A stretch of 64,000 bases of DNA, from NCBI GenBank assembly GCA_963573385.1, contig CAUYLG010013832.1:23216-87215 (forward strand), read 5' to 3'. Source of the stretch: Cacajao melanocephalus (taxonomy: Eukaryota; Chordata; Mammalia; Primates; Pitheciidae). A program made the translations under genes and the position numbers. This document shows, piece by piece, positions 40,925 through 51,639 of the stretch (the first letter of the stretch is position 1; each line of letters starts with the position of its first letter). Under the pieces are notes generated by a model. It ran no database searches. It was not told the origin of the DNA and saw nothing but the letters and a program-made list of their open reading frames with translations.

Positions 40925-42099
40925 CATAGGTTCTCAACTTCAGCACTACGACATTTTAGACTGGATAAGTCTTTGTTGTGGGACAGGTTCCGTACACTGG
41001 AGGATATTTAGCAGCATCCTTATGTAGGGTCCACTGCCACGTTGCGTGCCAGATATAGGATCCAGCCCTACAGGGTTCTGTGAGCCCGTCCTGGCTGGCG
41101 CGGAGATGAGAAATTGTAGAAATGAAAGACACAAGACACAGAGACAGAGAAAAGACAGTTTGGGCCAGGGGTCCACTGCTAATCAAATTGCGGAGATCAG
41201 CAGTGGCCCCTAATGCCAGGACGCTCTCACTTTTATTAAGTTGGAAATCTGGGGGCAGGGTAGATAGCGCATGGCAGTGATAGGGTCAAGTACATCACGT
41301 GTCATTCAGGGCCTCAGGAATTTCTGGCACCCGAAGTAAGGTCAGGAGTATAATGCATCAGCACGTTTTCCATACTTATCAATAAAGAACAAAAACATGA
41401 AGATTTATATTACTATTACTGATTATCTTTAAAAAAAAAAAAAAAAGGAACCAGGTGCAGAAGCAGAACATGAGAGTAGACATGGAATGTGAACACTGAA
41501 GCACAGCATCACATAGAGACAGTTAAGCCCCTGGATGTCTGTGGGCCTACCTGACAGCCGTCAGGCCTTACCACAAGAGCTTGGAGAAGCGGAGTTTTCT
41601 CCTAACTCCTCTGGGGAAGGAGATGTCTCAGTCATCTTGGACGTCTCCTTCCCTAGCTGTCTAAACAGCGGATGCTTTCCCAGCGCTGGTGCTGCTGCAC
41701 AGCCAAGGCGCCCTCCAGCAGCCCTTATGCGGGCGTGACAGAGGGCTTAGAGCATCTGGCCTTAGTGTCATTCATTTCACAGTGTCACCCCAGGTTCACA
41801 CTTCCGACCTGAGAGGCATTAGTAAAAGAATTCGGATAACCTGTGAATAATAACTAATACAGTTATATTTCTAGTTACTTTCTTCTTCATTATTTATATG
41901 GAAATAGGCTGAGGCCTTTTGCTCCTGCCTCGGCACTTACGGGATCTCCCCTCTACATCCTTGGCTTCTATCCAATAGATGCCAGTTGCATTTATCCCTC
42001 CCCAATGTTGTGACAAACAAAAAATGTCTCCAGACATTGCCAAATATCCACTGAAAGAATAAAAAAGTAGGAGCAAGATAGCCCCTGGTTGAGAACCAC
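40925..42099. mobile_element. MER20 hAT transposon split by a solo LTR
   Basis: The left part (40925-41022: GGTTCTCAACTTCAGCACTA, CTTTGTTGTGGGACAGGTTC, GATATTTAGCAGCATCC) and right part (41964-42099: CAATAGATGCCAGTTGCATT, ATGTCTCCAGACATTGCCAA, GCCCCTGGTTGAGAACCAC) are consecutive pieces of one element. Its terminal inverted repeats are GGTTCTCAAC and GTTGAGAACC. The 935-bp LTR between them is a later insertion. Confidence 0.92.
41023..41957 (+). mobile_element. Solo LTR of a HERV-K (HML)-type endogenous retrovirus
   Basis: The 935-bp block begins TGTAGGGT and ends CTCTACA, with flanking 6-bp target duplications TCCTTA (41017-41022) and TCCTTG (41958-41963). Six-base duplications and this length are typical of HML-group betaretrovirus-like elements. 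Internal landmarks recalled from such LTRs are GGCGCGGAGATGAGAAATTG, TAGAAATGAAAGACACAAGA, GAAGCACAGCATCACATAGA and TTTTGCTCCTGCCTCGGCAC. LTR13/LTR14-like is my best guess for the subfamily. An AATAAA lies at about 41382 and a run of about 16 A follows at about 41431. No gag, pol or env remains. It sits in the ARHGAP31 intron in the sense direction. Confidence 0.88.
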
Positions 42100-42326
42100 C
42101 AGACTAGGTGATCTTCGAGGTCCCTTCCTTCTCTGACAATCTGTAACTCTGGGAACTGAGGCCAGGACATTGCTAGGAGAAAAGAGTAAATGCAAGGAGC
42201 AGTGAGCTGGGGGATTTCCCTCCATCCTTCTGAAGCAGGGCCAGGAGACAGGACAGTGACTGTGTTGGGAACAGTCTCTCTTGAAGTGAAGTCTCCTTTA
42301 ACTGATAACTCCCATCTTCACTGCAG

Positions 42327-42607
42327 CTTTTGTACCTAAGAAGGCAGCTCTTGAAGATGCCAAGCCAGTACTTGAAGCACCTGAGACAACGGAATGCAGC
42401 AAAGGCCTGTCCGAGGAGCTAGGCACCCACCTAGAAGAGAAGAAAACCCCAGAAAGCTCCTTGGGCTCTCAACATTCAAGTGAATTAGAGAAGAGGCCAA
42501 ATCCGGAGAAGGTGGTGGAGGAGGGACAAGAGGCTGACCAGGTGGGGTCCAGCACCCTGCAGGAGAGCCCTGGAGCCAGAGCCGAAGCTGTGATTCTCCA
42601 TGAGATG
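42327..42607 (+). CDS. ARHGAP31: ARHGAP31 (CdGAP) coding exon, 281 bp
   Basis: The acceptor is CTTCACTGCAG ending at 42326 and the donor is GTAAGG at 42608. The first two bases complete the Ala codon split with the previous exon, and the exon ends in phase 0 after HEM. It encodes about 94 residues, including VPKKAALEDAKPVLEAPETT, EEKKTPESSLGSQHSSELEK and RPNPEKVVEEGQEADQ. The segment is acidic, rich in Glu and Lys, and has no folded domain that I recognise. It is fast-evolving: many positions differ from the human protein as I recall it, but the frame is intact. Confidence 0.93.
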
Positions 42608-43639
42608 GTAAGGTACACTCTCCGCCTGCTCCAACCAGGTGGAGTTCTTTTTTCCCAAGGGCTCTTGGTACAATTTAAAGTAGATTGAAAAAAAAATTTT
42701 TTTGAAAAATCAGTTTCTGCCAAAGGGAATTTAAGAGACAAACTTATAATGAAGGTCTGAGATTTGTTTTGCAGTAGACTTTACAGAAGTCCTGCAGTGA
42801 TGGGGAAACGTCCTGCTCAGAGTCCCTAGGACAGACTGAACTCTAAATATTCCTGACCTGAGTTCACCATAAGCCAGTAACATGTCCTTGGAATGCAATG
42901 ACGTTCAATCCCAGAAGCAGCACGAAACCTGCTTGTCATACCCCAGTCCCAAATACCATGATCATTCACAGAGTTCAGCCTTCTTCCAAACATCCTGGAT
43001 GGGCAGTTGTCTATACTTATTTCCAAAACCAGAAATATTTCCTCCTGTGGCCTCTGGAGAAGTTAAAATGCAATGCTGGAGTTGACTAAACCTTGTCCAC
43101 TTTTTACAGGTGGAATTTTCCAAGACAGTTTTTATGGGATGTCCTTCCATAGAAGGTGTGAGGAGGTTTTCCAGGGATACCCAAAGAGGAGTCCTGCATT
43201 TGGGAGGCAGCTCTGTGATCAGAGGAGGGTCCCAGAAAGGAGGGTGCCTTTGAACTTGCTTCCAGAGTCTTGGTTTTCAGGACACGCACAAAAGAACCAT
43301 GTGCTGAGAGTTAGGGCAGAGTAGGGTGCCATGGAGGCCTCAGAATGGTTCAGTCTCTATAAGATCTGTTTGCATTTGTAGAAGGGGAAAGATGAAGAGA
43401 TTCATATGGCGATTGATGGAATTCTTACGGGGAAGACCCTGTAAGAATGAATGGCATTGCTTTGAGAAGCAGGTCAGTTAGTGCTGGAAAGAGAACCAGG
43501 TGGATTCAAGGGAACAAGTAAAGGCATCAATTCGTTCATTCATTCAAAACATGTATTTGAAGTGAACTTGTTGCCAGCCTTCTAGGGAACCTGACGTTAA
43601 ATGAAACCAGGGTTTTTGTTTGTTTTGTAAGCAACGGTG
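42608..43639. other. Intron between the 281-bp and terminal ARHGAP31 exons
   Basis: No repeat was recognised before the MIR at 43640. Several 60-80 codon frames occur on both strands, but they show no splice context or known protein. Confidence 0.6.
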
Positions 43640-43890
43640 CACAGAGATTAAGTACTTATGTTCTAGTATAGACAGACCTGGATTTCAATCCTGATGTGCT
43701 GCTGTATGATTAAGGTCAATTGTTTAATCTATTTGAACCTAGACCTCTCATCTATAAAATGGAAGTAATTATAGTAGTGTTTATCTCCTACAGTGGTTGG
43801 GAAAATTACACAAGATACAGGTAAAGTATGTGATGGCGCATGGTGAGCACTCACACAGCCACAGGTATTATCGGTGCTGCATCCTGTATT
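43640..43890 (-). mobile_element. MIR SINE remnant (antisense), in intron
   Basis: TAGACAGACCTGGATTTCAA, TCCTGATGTGCTGCTGTATG, CTCATCTATAAAATGGAAGT and GGTGAGCACTCACACAG match the MIR reverse complement. Confidence 0.85.
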
Positions 43891-44002
43891 TGCTGAGTTG
43901 GCACAGGCTGGCGCTGCCAGTCCCTTCCCTCTCACTGGAAACACTGATGTCAGCACCCAAAGTACTTGGTTCTAAGACAATCAGTTTATTGATGTTTTTC
44001 AG

Positions 44003-46420
44003 GATGAAGATGATCTGGCCAATGCCCTGATCTGGCCTGAGATTCAACAGGAGCTGAAAATCATTGAATCTGAGGAGGAGCTCTCATTGTTGCCACCACC
44101 TGCTCTGAAGTCCAGCCCAATTCAGCCTATTCTTGAGTCGAGCCTGGGGCCGGTTGCTCCCCCAGAGCCTCCTGGGAGCTTACCTTGTGGCTCCCTCTCT
44201 GCTTCAGGCTCCGCCCCTCTGGAGGTGTGGACTAGGGATCCAGCCAATCAGAGCACACAGGGGGCTTCCACAGCAGCCAATAGAGAGAAACCGGAGCTTG
44301 AACAGGGCGTGCATCCAAACCTCGCCAGCCTGGCTCCTCTGGAAATAGTTCCGTTTGAGACCGCGTCTCCTCAAGCAACAGGAAAAGTGGGAGGCCCAGG
44401 GAATCTGTCTCCTTCAGTCCCACCTGCTGCTCCCCCTCCAACTCCTCTGGAGGAGGCACCTCCAGTCCTGCTTTCAAAGGGCAGCCCGGAGAGAGAAGAC
44501 TCATCCAGGAAATTGGGGACATATCCCTACATAGACCAGCGGGAGTCCCAAGACGGCCCTGGGATCTCTAGCCCCTGTCAGGGAGAGGAGGCCACCCCAA
44601 GACAAAATGACAGGCAAAATTCAAAGAATGCTGCTTCTGAGGGGAAAAGATGTGGTTTTCCAAGCCCAACCAGGAAGGCTGAGATCACCTCACAAGGAGA
44701 GGAGGATGTAGCCCACTCAGTACAGGAGCCTTCAGACTGTGACGAAGATGACACTGTGACAGACATTGCCCAGCATGGCCTGGAGATGGTGGAGCCCTGG
44801 GAGGAGCCCCAGTGGGTGACCAGTCCCCTTCACTCCCCGACCCTGAAAGACGTGCACGAGACCCAGGTACAGGGCCTTCAGGGTCTCCGATTGGAGAAGA
44901 GGCTTTCCCACAGGCCCAGCCTTCGTCAGAGCCATTCTCTAGACAGCAGACCCCCGGTTAAAAGCCAGTGGACTCTCGAGGTTCCCTCCTCCAGCAGCTG
45001 TGCTAATCTTGAAACAGACAGGAATTCTGACCCTCTGCAGCCCCAGACACCCAGGAGAGAGATTACTGGATGGGATGAGAAAGCCCTGAGGTCCTTCAGA
45101 GAGTTCTCTGGCCTCAAAGGGGCAGAGGCTCTTCCCAACCAGAAGGGACTGAGTGGTGTGCAAACCAAGCCAGCAGAAACCAGCCCCATTAGCCTAGCAG
45201 AGGGAAAGGAGCTGGGGACACACCTGGGGCACAGCAGTCCACAGATTAGGCAGGGTGGTGTTCCTGGGCCAGAGAGCAGCAAGGAGAGTTCACCCAGTAT
45301 GCAGGACAGCCCTTCGCCTGGAGAGCACCCCGCAAAGTTACAGCTGAAGAGCACAGAATGTGGGCCCCCAAAAGGGAAAAACAGGCCTTCTTCCCTCAAC
45401 TTGGACCCTGCTGTTCCCATTGCTGACCTCTTCTGGTTTGAGAATGCAGCCTCATTTAGTTCACCTGGAATGCAGGTCTCTGAACCAGCAGACCCAAAGG
45501 TCACGTGGATGACCTCATCTTACTGTAAAGCAGACCCCTGGAGGGTTTACTCCCAGGACCCCCAGGACCCCCAGGACCTGGACATTGTGGCTCATGTGCT
45601 GACAGGCCGCCGTAACTCAGCTCCTGTGAGTGTGTCAGCTGTGAGAACCTCCTTCATGGTCAAAATGTGCCAGGCCAGGGCGGTCCCAGTCATCCCACCC
45701 AAGATTCAGTACACCCAGATCCCACAGCCCCTGCCCTCTCAGAGCTCAGAGGAGAGTGGGGCTCCGCCTCTGGAGAGGAGCCAAGAGGAACCCAGCTCAA
45801 CCAGTGGGACCACGCAGAAACCTGCCAAAGATGATTCTCCCTCCTCCCTGGAAAGCCCAAAGGAAGAAAAACCAAAGCAAGATCCCAGTGCCATTAAGTC
45901 CTCACCAGTGGATGCCACTGCACCCTGCCTGTGTGAGGGACCCACCCTTTCTCTAGAACCAGGCTCGCCTAACCTGCTCTCGACGCAGGACGCAACAGTG
46001 CAATGCAGAAAGCGCACTTCAGAGACAGAGCCATCTGGGGACAACCTTCTTTCTTCAAAACTGGAGCGACCATCTGGGGGATCTAAGCCTTTCCACAGGT
46101 CAAGGCCAGGAAGACCGCAGAGCCTAATCTTATTCAGTCCTCCTTTCCCCGTTATGGACCACCTGCCCCCCTCATCCACAGTGACAGATTCCAAAGTCCT
46201 GCTGTCCCCTATCAGAAGTCCCACCCAGACAGTTTCCCCTGGCCTTCTTTGTGGAGAGCTGGCAGAAAACACATGGGTCACACCAGAAGGGGTTACACTT
46301 AGGAATAAAATGACCATCCCTAAGAATGGCCAGAGACTAGAGACCTCAACCAGCTGTTTTTACCAGCCCCAGCGGAGATCGGTGATTCTGGATGGAAGAA
46401 GTGGGAGACAAATAGAATGA
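44003..46420 (+). CDS. ARHGAP31: ARHGAP31 (CdGAP) terminal coding exon, C-terminal 805 residues
   Basis: The acceptor is GTTTTTCAG at 44002. The frame starts DEDDLANALIWPEIQQELKI, continuing HEM from the previous exon, and runs uninterrupted to TGA at 46418-46420. The protein ends RRSVILDGRSGRQIE, the CdGAP C-terminus. The apparent Met start at 44087 is internal and not a true start. The segment is long, disordered and Pro/Ser-rich. It contains a proline cluster (SPSVPPAAPPPTPLEEAPP, about 44410), a very acidic patch (SDCDEDDTVTDIAQHGLEMV, about 44730), and basic Ser sites NRPSSLNL (45380-45400) and GRRNSAP (45605-45625). From the literature as I remember it, those two sites match RSK-phosphorylated 14-3-3-binding serines of human CdGAP. 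A 9-bp unit is repeated three times at 45552-45578. In people, truncating changes in this exon cause Adams-Oliver syndrome 1. No frameshift or premature stop is visible. Confidence 0.97.
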   Translation, partial: DEDDLANALIWPEIQQELKIIESEEELSLLPPPALKSSPIQPILESSLGPVAPPEPPGSLPCGSLSASGSAPLEVWTRDPANQSTQGASTAANREKPELEQGVHPNLASLAPLEIVPFETASPQATGKVGGPGNLSPSVPPAAPPPTPLEEAPPVLLSKGSPEREDSSRKLGTYPYIDQRESQDGPGISSPCQGEEATPRQNDRQNSKNAASEGKRCGFPSPTRKAEITSQGEEDVAHSVQEPSDCDEDDTVTDIAQHGLEMVEPWEEPQWVTSPLHSPTLKDVHETQVQGLQGLRLEKRLSHRPSLRQSHSLDSRPPVKSQWTLEVPSSSSCANLETDRNSDPLQPQTPRREITGWDEKALRSFREFSGLKGAEALPNQKGLSGVQTKPAETSPISLAEGKELGTHLGHSSPQIRQGGVPGPESSKESSPSMQDSPSPGEHPAKLQLKSTECGPPKGKNRPSSLNLDPAVPIADLFWFENAASFSSPGMQVSEPADPKVTWMTSSYCKADPWRVYSQDPQDPQDLDIVAHVLTGRRNSAPVSVSAVRTSFMVKMCQARAVPVIPPKIQYTQIPQPLPSQSSEESGAPPLERSQEEPSSTSGTTQKPAKDDSPSSLESPKEEKPKQDPSAIKSSPVDATAPCLCEGPTLSLEPGSPNLLSTQDATVQCRKRTSETEPSGDNLLSSKLERPSGGSKPFHRSRPGRPQSLILFSPPFPVMDHLPPSSTVTDSKVLLSPIRSPTQTVSPGLLCGELAENTWVTPEGVTLRNKMTIPKNGQRLETSTSCFYQPQRRSVILDGRSGRQIE
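45552..45578 (+). repeat. 9-bp coding repeat, three copies (Gln-Asp-Pro)
   Basis: CCCAGGACC occurs three times in tandem, encoding SQDPQDPQDLD in ARHGAP31. The human protein as I recall it has one Gln-Asp-Pro fewer, so copy number probably varies among primates without breaking the frame. Confidence 0.95.
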
Positions 46421-47605
46421 TTTCAGTTCACCTGCTCATGTCTGAAAAAAAATTGTAATTCATCTGAAAGTCACTACAGGGCCAGCTTGCCACATTCCAG
46501 GCATAGGTTATCAAGCTTGGGCTTATTCTCTTTCTTCAGCCTTTTGACCACTTATTAATTAGTCCATTTGCCAGAAGAGTGGTCAAAGGAAAAACAAGAG
46601 ATGAAATTTAGTTAAGTCTATGTGAGCAAGTGAGACAAGGTTAGGTAAGGGAAGAGGATGGAATGCTTGCCTCCAGTGAACTTTGGAGCTTGAATGTGAG
46701 TCGGATTGCTCCCCTGTTTCTATTATCTGTTACTCTTGAGAGCTGGCTGTCCTTTGAAAGAAAGCAATAATGTTCTTTGAAAGAAAGAAAAATATCTTGC
46801 TGTGTCAAACCTCAAAATGTTGCTATTGAGGTTAGAAGCCCTCCTCTTCATGCTTTTTAATGCTCTTTAAAACGTGTTCTTTTAGACCAGTTTTCTAATA
46901 AGCTTTGTAAAGTGTACTATCCAAATAGAAGCAGATCTGGCAATGCAAATTAACGTGCACTTAGATATCAAGGTGGGTGAGCTTACCCACTCTTACCCAT
47001 GCTCTTTCCCTGGAATCCCTGGAGACCTGTCCAAGATGACTTCCGTATACCAGCATAGAAAATCCGAATCAAGAGCAACCCATGAGAATGGCACAATTCA
47101 AGAAGACTTTCTGGCTCTGGCTTTTAATAATTTGGGACTCCAACTGCCACTGTACTGGACTGTGATTTATAAATCTAGTAGCTACACGGGTGGAGGCTGA
47201 GCTGAGGATTACCATAATGAAATGTGCTACATCTTCATTTAGGTGTGCAATCGTGAAGTGAAGACATCTGCTTTCTTTACAGTATCAGAGTCCAAGAACA
47301 GGGTGTCATCACAGATATAAGCCTCACACAAAGGCAAAACTACACTCCATATCTAATGTCTTTGAATTGGTGGGGCACTAGCAGGAAATACTTCTAGCTC
47401 AGCTTTACTCTTCTTCCACACTAGGCTGGGGCCAGCAGTACAGGAGACGATGAAGGGAGGAGCTCCAGGAGGTGAGGGAAGAGCCCTAGTAGGGTGGCCA
47501 TCACAACCACTCACTGAGAGTTGCCCTTCTTAAAAATGTATTTTATTTTAGCCAATAGGTTGCTTCCTTTCTTCTTTTCTCTCCACTGCTCAAGAACAGA
47601 TTTAA

Positions 47606-47727
47606 GGCCAGGTGCAGTGGCTCACATCTGTAATCCCAACACTTTGGGAGGCTGAGATGGGTGGATTGCTTGAGCCCAGTTCAAACCAGCTTGGGCAATA
47701 CAGCAAGACCCCAGCTCTTAAAAAATA
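47606..47727 (+). mobile_element. Alu left monomer (FLAM-like) in the 3' UTR
   Basis: GGCCAGGTGCAGTGGCTCAC through CAGCAAGACCCCAGCTCTTA is a single Alu left arm ending in a short A run. No right monomer follows. Confidence 0.92.
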
Positions 47728-47829
47728 GAAGCTTGAGGAGCCCCTCTCCCTTCCATAATTCCCCTCATCCACTGCCCACTCCAGGCACTCACTCAAACTT
47801 GCTCTTCAACTCTGTATACAAGCAGAAGC

Positions 47830-47835
47830 AATAAA
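47830..47835 (+). promoter_or_regulatory. Candidate proximal polyadenylation signal AATAAA
   Basis: This is the first canonical hexamer on the + strand after the ARHGAP31 stop, about 1.4 kb downstream and about 100 bp past an Alu monomer. A T-rich stretch follows at 47846-47862, as expected for a downstream element. It is unproven; the later hexamer at 50943 is the alternative. Confidence 0.35.
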
Positions 47836-50800
47836 CCAATCTGATTTTCTTTTCAATTATTTAGAACTTTCAATGGTTCTTTTCTTTCCAGCTGGTGAAA
47901 GAGAGGAGAACTAATATACCTGCTGGCATGTTTTTGGTGCTCCCCAAAAAAAGGACTTCACAAGGTATCTCTTCTCATGTTCAAGCCTGGCTGAATTCTG
48001 TCCAGAAGCTCAGTCATTGCAGGAATTTCTCTAAGGGCTGATAGTACCTCTGGGTAGGCATCACAACCAAAGTTGGTTCTGGGCGTAGTGGGGACTAAGA
48101 CGAAGTTACCTCCTCCAATGAGAAATTGGGAGCTGATGCCCTGCTACAGATACATATTCGTCTCTCTCTCTTCATCCCTCCCTGATAAGCCTTACAAACA
48201 GTTTTGAAATCTTGTTCTGTACCTTTCAAGCAGTGTCTTTGGTGAGAGTCAGTCCTGCCTTCTGAGAGCACTGAGTGAGCAATGCCTTTCATCAGTTTTG
48301 GCCTTCTCTTGGGTGAGCAAGACATTGGACCGACAGCCAATGAGATATGAACCTGTAAGGAAAGTCCTAGAATTTAGTATTGTTCCCCTAGGCCAGCAAA
48401 GTGAAGAAATATAGTGGTGACAGATGAGAAAGGCCAGGTTCCAGAGATCTGAACTGTACCTTCCTACCTTATCAGAAAATGTGGCAGACAGGTTTGATGT
48501 GGGTCTCGGTGCTCCTGCGGTGTCCACGCTTTACTAAGGACCATGTTCTAGTTAGAATGCAAGGGAGGGAAAGAACTGCACTTTGCTTCACTATCAGAAC
48601 TCTGAGCCAAATAATGAAATATGTAAACTATTTTATGATTATTTTAAATGTTTGTAACATTTATAAGATACATTTTTATTTGGAGATAGACTGAGAAGCT
48701 ACCATTTACATATTAACAAGCGACTTCAGTTCTGAGGGTTGAAGTGCCTATGTGGATTTATAAAGTGGTTGCATGATCTTTTAGACTGACATTTATAGCA
48801 TCACCTTCAGAAACACAATTCTGTGGATGTCATCATGAGACACACTGACAGCTGTGGAGACAGTCCCTACTGTCATCTTTCCTTGCCAGTCAAGTCCAGA
48901 AGGCCTTAGAAGCTGACTCACCTTCTCAGTCAGTGCCCCACTGCCCAAGGGCAGACCTCCGCTTTGACTTTTGCCCAGCCCGCCAGCCGTCACAAAGGCA
49001 TTCATAAACTTCCTGTGGTCTGGGCTATCCTGGTGCTGATGAAATTCTATTCTAAAGAAAGAAAACCCATATTTTGCCCTAAGTTGTTCCCCCAAATGCC
49101 CTGGGATTACCTATTTCACCACCCACTTGAGTCTCTGAAAAATGAATCCCCTGAGAATGGCTAGATGGGAATTGGAGAGCCTGATTTAATTCAGGAGAGG
49201 GACAGAACAGGAGCTGCTATTTTTAGAATTTACCTGGTGCCCTAGAAAGGGCCGCGGAATCAAATTCTCAGAGGGCTTCTTTAAATCAGCTCTCATCCTC
49301 AAAATGCGGTGGCGGGGAGGCATGGATGTTAAATGATGAATTTGAAGTGAAATGCATGCATGTACCAGTGTTTTCTTTCAGCATTAGTGGTTGCTTAAGA
49401 AAATAATAACCTATATTTTCTACTGCACTTGTAATATGAAGAGACCTGACCAAGAACCCCATTAAGACACCTAACCTAATCTAAACCCTAAAATTCAAAA
49501 TATTGTCCAAGTCAAATTTCTAGACTCTGGGAACATTAAAAATGTAAATATCATCCTCAACAAATAAGTATTGAGAGCTTAGTAATAGTGCACTGGGTAC
49601 CTTAGCATTCCCAAATCGTTCAAGAATGTAATGAAAAAGGGAGAGGGATGGCAGCAAATGAAACAACCCATAAACAACCATAAGCAAAGGTGAGAGCCAT
49701 TAAGTTGCCAAACAAAAGCAGAAGGGGAAAAAGTGTGGCAAGCAGCATCTTTTAATAGGATCACTGATGGTAATCAAGTGACCTACTGACTTCAAACAAT
49801 CAAATTAAACACAAAAATCCAATAGAACAGCCCAATGAGACACTCAGGTGTTGAGAACTTTGCTTTGATTTAGAAAATTAGAGAGTGGCAACTAGGTATA
49901 ATAAGTAGTTCTGAGGTTTTGTGTGGTCATAATTGGTTTGGTGAAGTGTTAGATTTCTGCAAATGAGCCAGGTAAGATCAGTATTCCATACTGCTTGAAA
50001 AAGGGATTTTAGAGACTTCTGTCATCACAAAGCAGGTTAACTCCTACTTAATGATGAAGCAGTAGGCCCAAGATAAACTTCATTTCAAGATTAATTTTCT
50101 TTCAGTGTTTGGCATATGATAATCACATTTGGCTAAAATGTGATGGGACAGTCATTTGCCTACACAGGCCTTGCGTTCCTGCATGAAGAGATACTGGGGA
50201 GCATACGATTATTTTTCCAGTATTGGAGTGGGAGATGTTTGCAGTAGGTCAAGTTCCCACTAGGGTTTATTTGGGCCATATTCTGTCATGGCCAGTCCTA
50301 TCTGATGACGACATGAATCTTGGGATTAAACATTGCTAAGATTATGATTTTAGACATGTCCAACAGAAAGGCTAGCTCAAAATGTGGCATGACAAAGAAT
50401 ATGTGCTCTAGTACCAAAACCTTTCCTAGTGAAAGTGGGCCAGAAGAGGGAGCAAGCATCTTTCCAAGCCTGGAGAGGAGGGGGTGATGGTGGAAGGGTG
50501 ATTGCCTGAAATCAGTGCCAGTAAAGACAGCATAAAATTGGGGGCCACCACAGATTGGCTGGCTAATGTGTGGATCATTTAGTAGTCATGAGGTACATTA
50601 ATAATGCAGAGATTACTTTTCCATAAGGGTAAGGAGGATGTAGTTAAATGTAAGAAACGTACAAGGTCCATAGCTATGTGTTCTACTGGATAAATCGCAA
50701 TGCTTTGCAATAACTTAATGCCATAGTACTTTCTGGCTTATAATTCTGCAAAGTAAAGCACTTTTTCAAAGGAGTCTATTGGAAAACCACATGATTTCAG

Positions 50801-50942
50801 CTGTGTTTTAAGCTCTACGAATATGTTTCCAAAGATGTAATCAAAATGTAATTCTATTGATTAAGAATATAAATATTAAAACTATCCGTAGAGACATTTA
50901 AGTGTAATTAAAACAGATTGTTATGCTTTAAAAACATACTCT

Positions 50943-50948
50943 AATAAA
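50943..50948 (+). promoter_or_regulatory. Candidate distal polyadenylation signal AATAAA
   Basis: This is the second canonical hexamer downstream of ARHGAP31, in an AT-rich stretch. Past it, repeats and low-complexity DNA become more common. Using it would give a 3' UTR of about 4.5 kb. It is based on the motif only. Confidence 0.3.
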
Positions 50949-50974
50949 TGATATAAAATATAATGCTTATGATG

Positions 50975-51635
50975 GAGCTATGAACTAGAGGAGGACATGG
51001 GCTCCCCAAAGTCAATAATCAGAGAAGTAGACTATATGCACCAGGCTCATTGTTTCAGCTTGTTCTGTTTGATGTCATTTTTTGTTACTTCAATGTCTGG
51101 TCTCACAGAAAAGTCCCTAATTATTTGTTTCAGTATATTTTTCTTGTTTTTGCTATTTTACATACTAATAATTGTCAGATGTTTGCAACTTCAGCCTCTT
51201 ACTGTTGCAGTCATAGTCATGTCACTCAAGAAACTCAGTGTAGTAAGTCCAGGATATCGTAATGAAAAATGAGAAGAAAAAAAGCTCATTGCTTCTCAAA
51301 ACTACACAGCTTATGGAGTAACATGGGTCCACCTGCACAGATGTGAACTCAATTTTCCTATTACTTGAATCAATCAAAGGGGATTCTTCTTTTATTTGCA
51401 TGATTATGTTAATGATGCTTTGGGGGAAAGGCAAACATTTGTTATCCTGGCATATATCCTGTTATATATATAACCAACAAGGCGGGGAAGGGGAGGTGAG
51501 CAATCATACAACCTAGGTCCACAACCTAGTGATATTTGCAGTGAAATATTTGCAGTGTTATTTCCCCTTTCATTGCCAAGGGGACGAAAACACTACCATT
51601 TTGGCAACAACTTTCTATTTAGAAGCTTACTCTCC
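50975..51635. other. Intergenic DNA, nothing recognised
   Basis: No exon or repeat could be assigned. The 91-codon frame at 50997-51272 is hydrophobic, AT-rich and matches nothing I know. Confidence 0.45.
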
Positions 51636-51639
51636 TCGG

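Larger units (their letters stand above)
46421..50970 (+). other. ARHGAP31: Probable ARHGAP31 3' UTR and immediate downstream sequence
   Basis: No coding sequence follows the stop codon. The only clear repeat before 51 kb is an Alu left monomer at 47606-47727. Canonical AATAAA hexamers lie at 47830-47835 and 50943-50948, giving a 3' UTR of about 1.4 kb or about 4.5 kb; several ATTAAA variants lie between them. Without transcript data the true end cannot be decided. The sequence is moderately AT-rich and lacks L1 and LTR copies, which fits transcribed UTR. The short open frames here look like chance. Confidence 0.55.

Noticed and set aside
44926..46317. Two 192-codon antisense frames opposite the terminal ARHGAP31 exon
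   Set aside because: They are shadows of the sense coding frame. Low stop density is expected opposite Pro/Ser-rich codons.
44087..46420. 777-codon frame taken as a separate single-exon gene
   Set aside because: Its Met is internal. The frame continues upstream to the splice acceptor at 44002 and joins the preceding ARHGAP31 exons.
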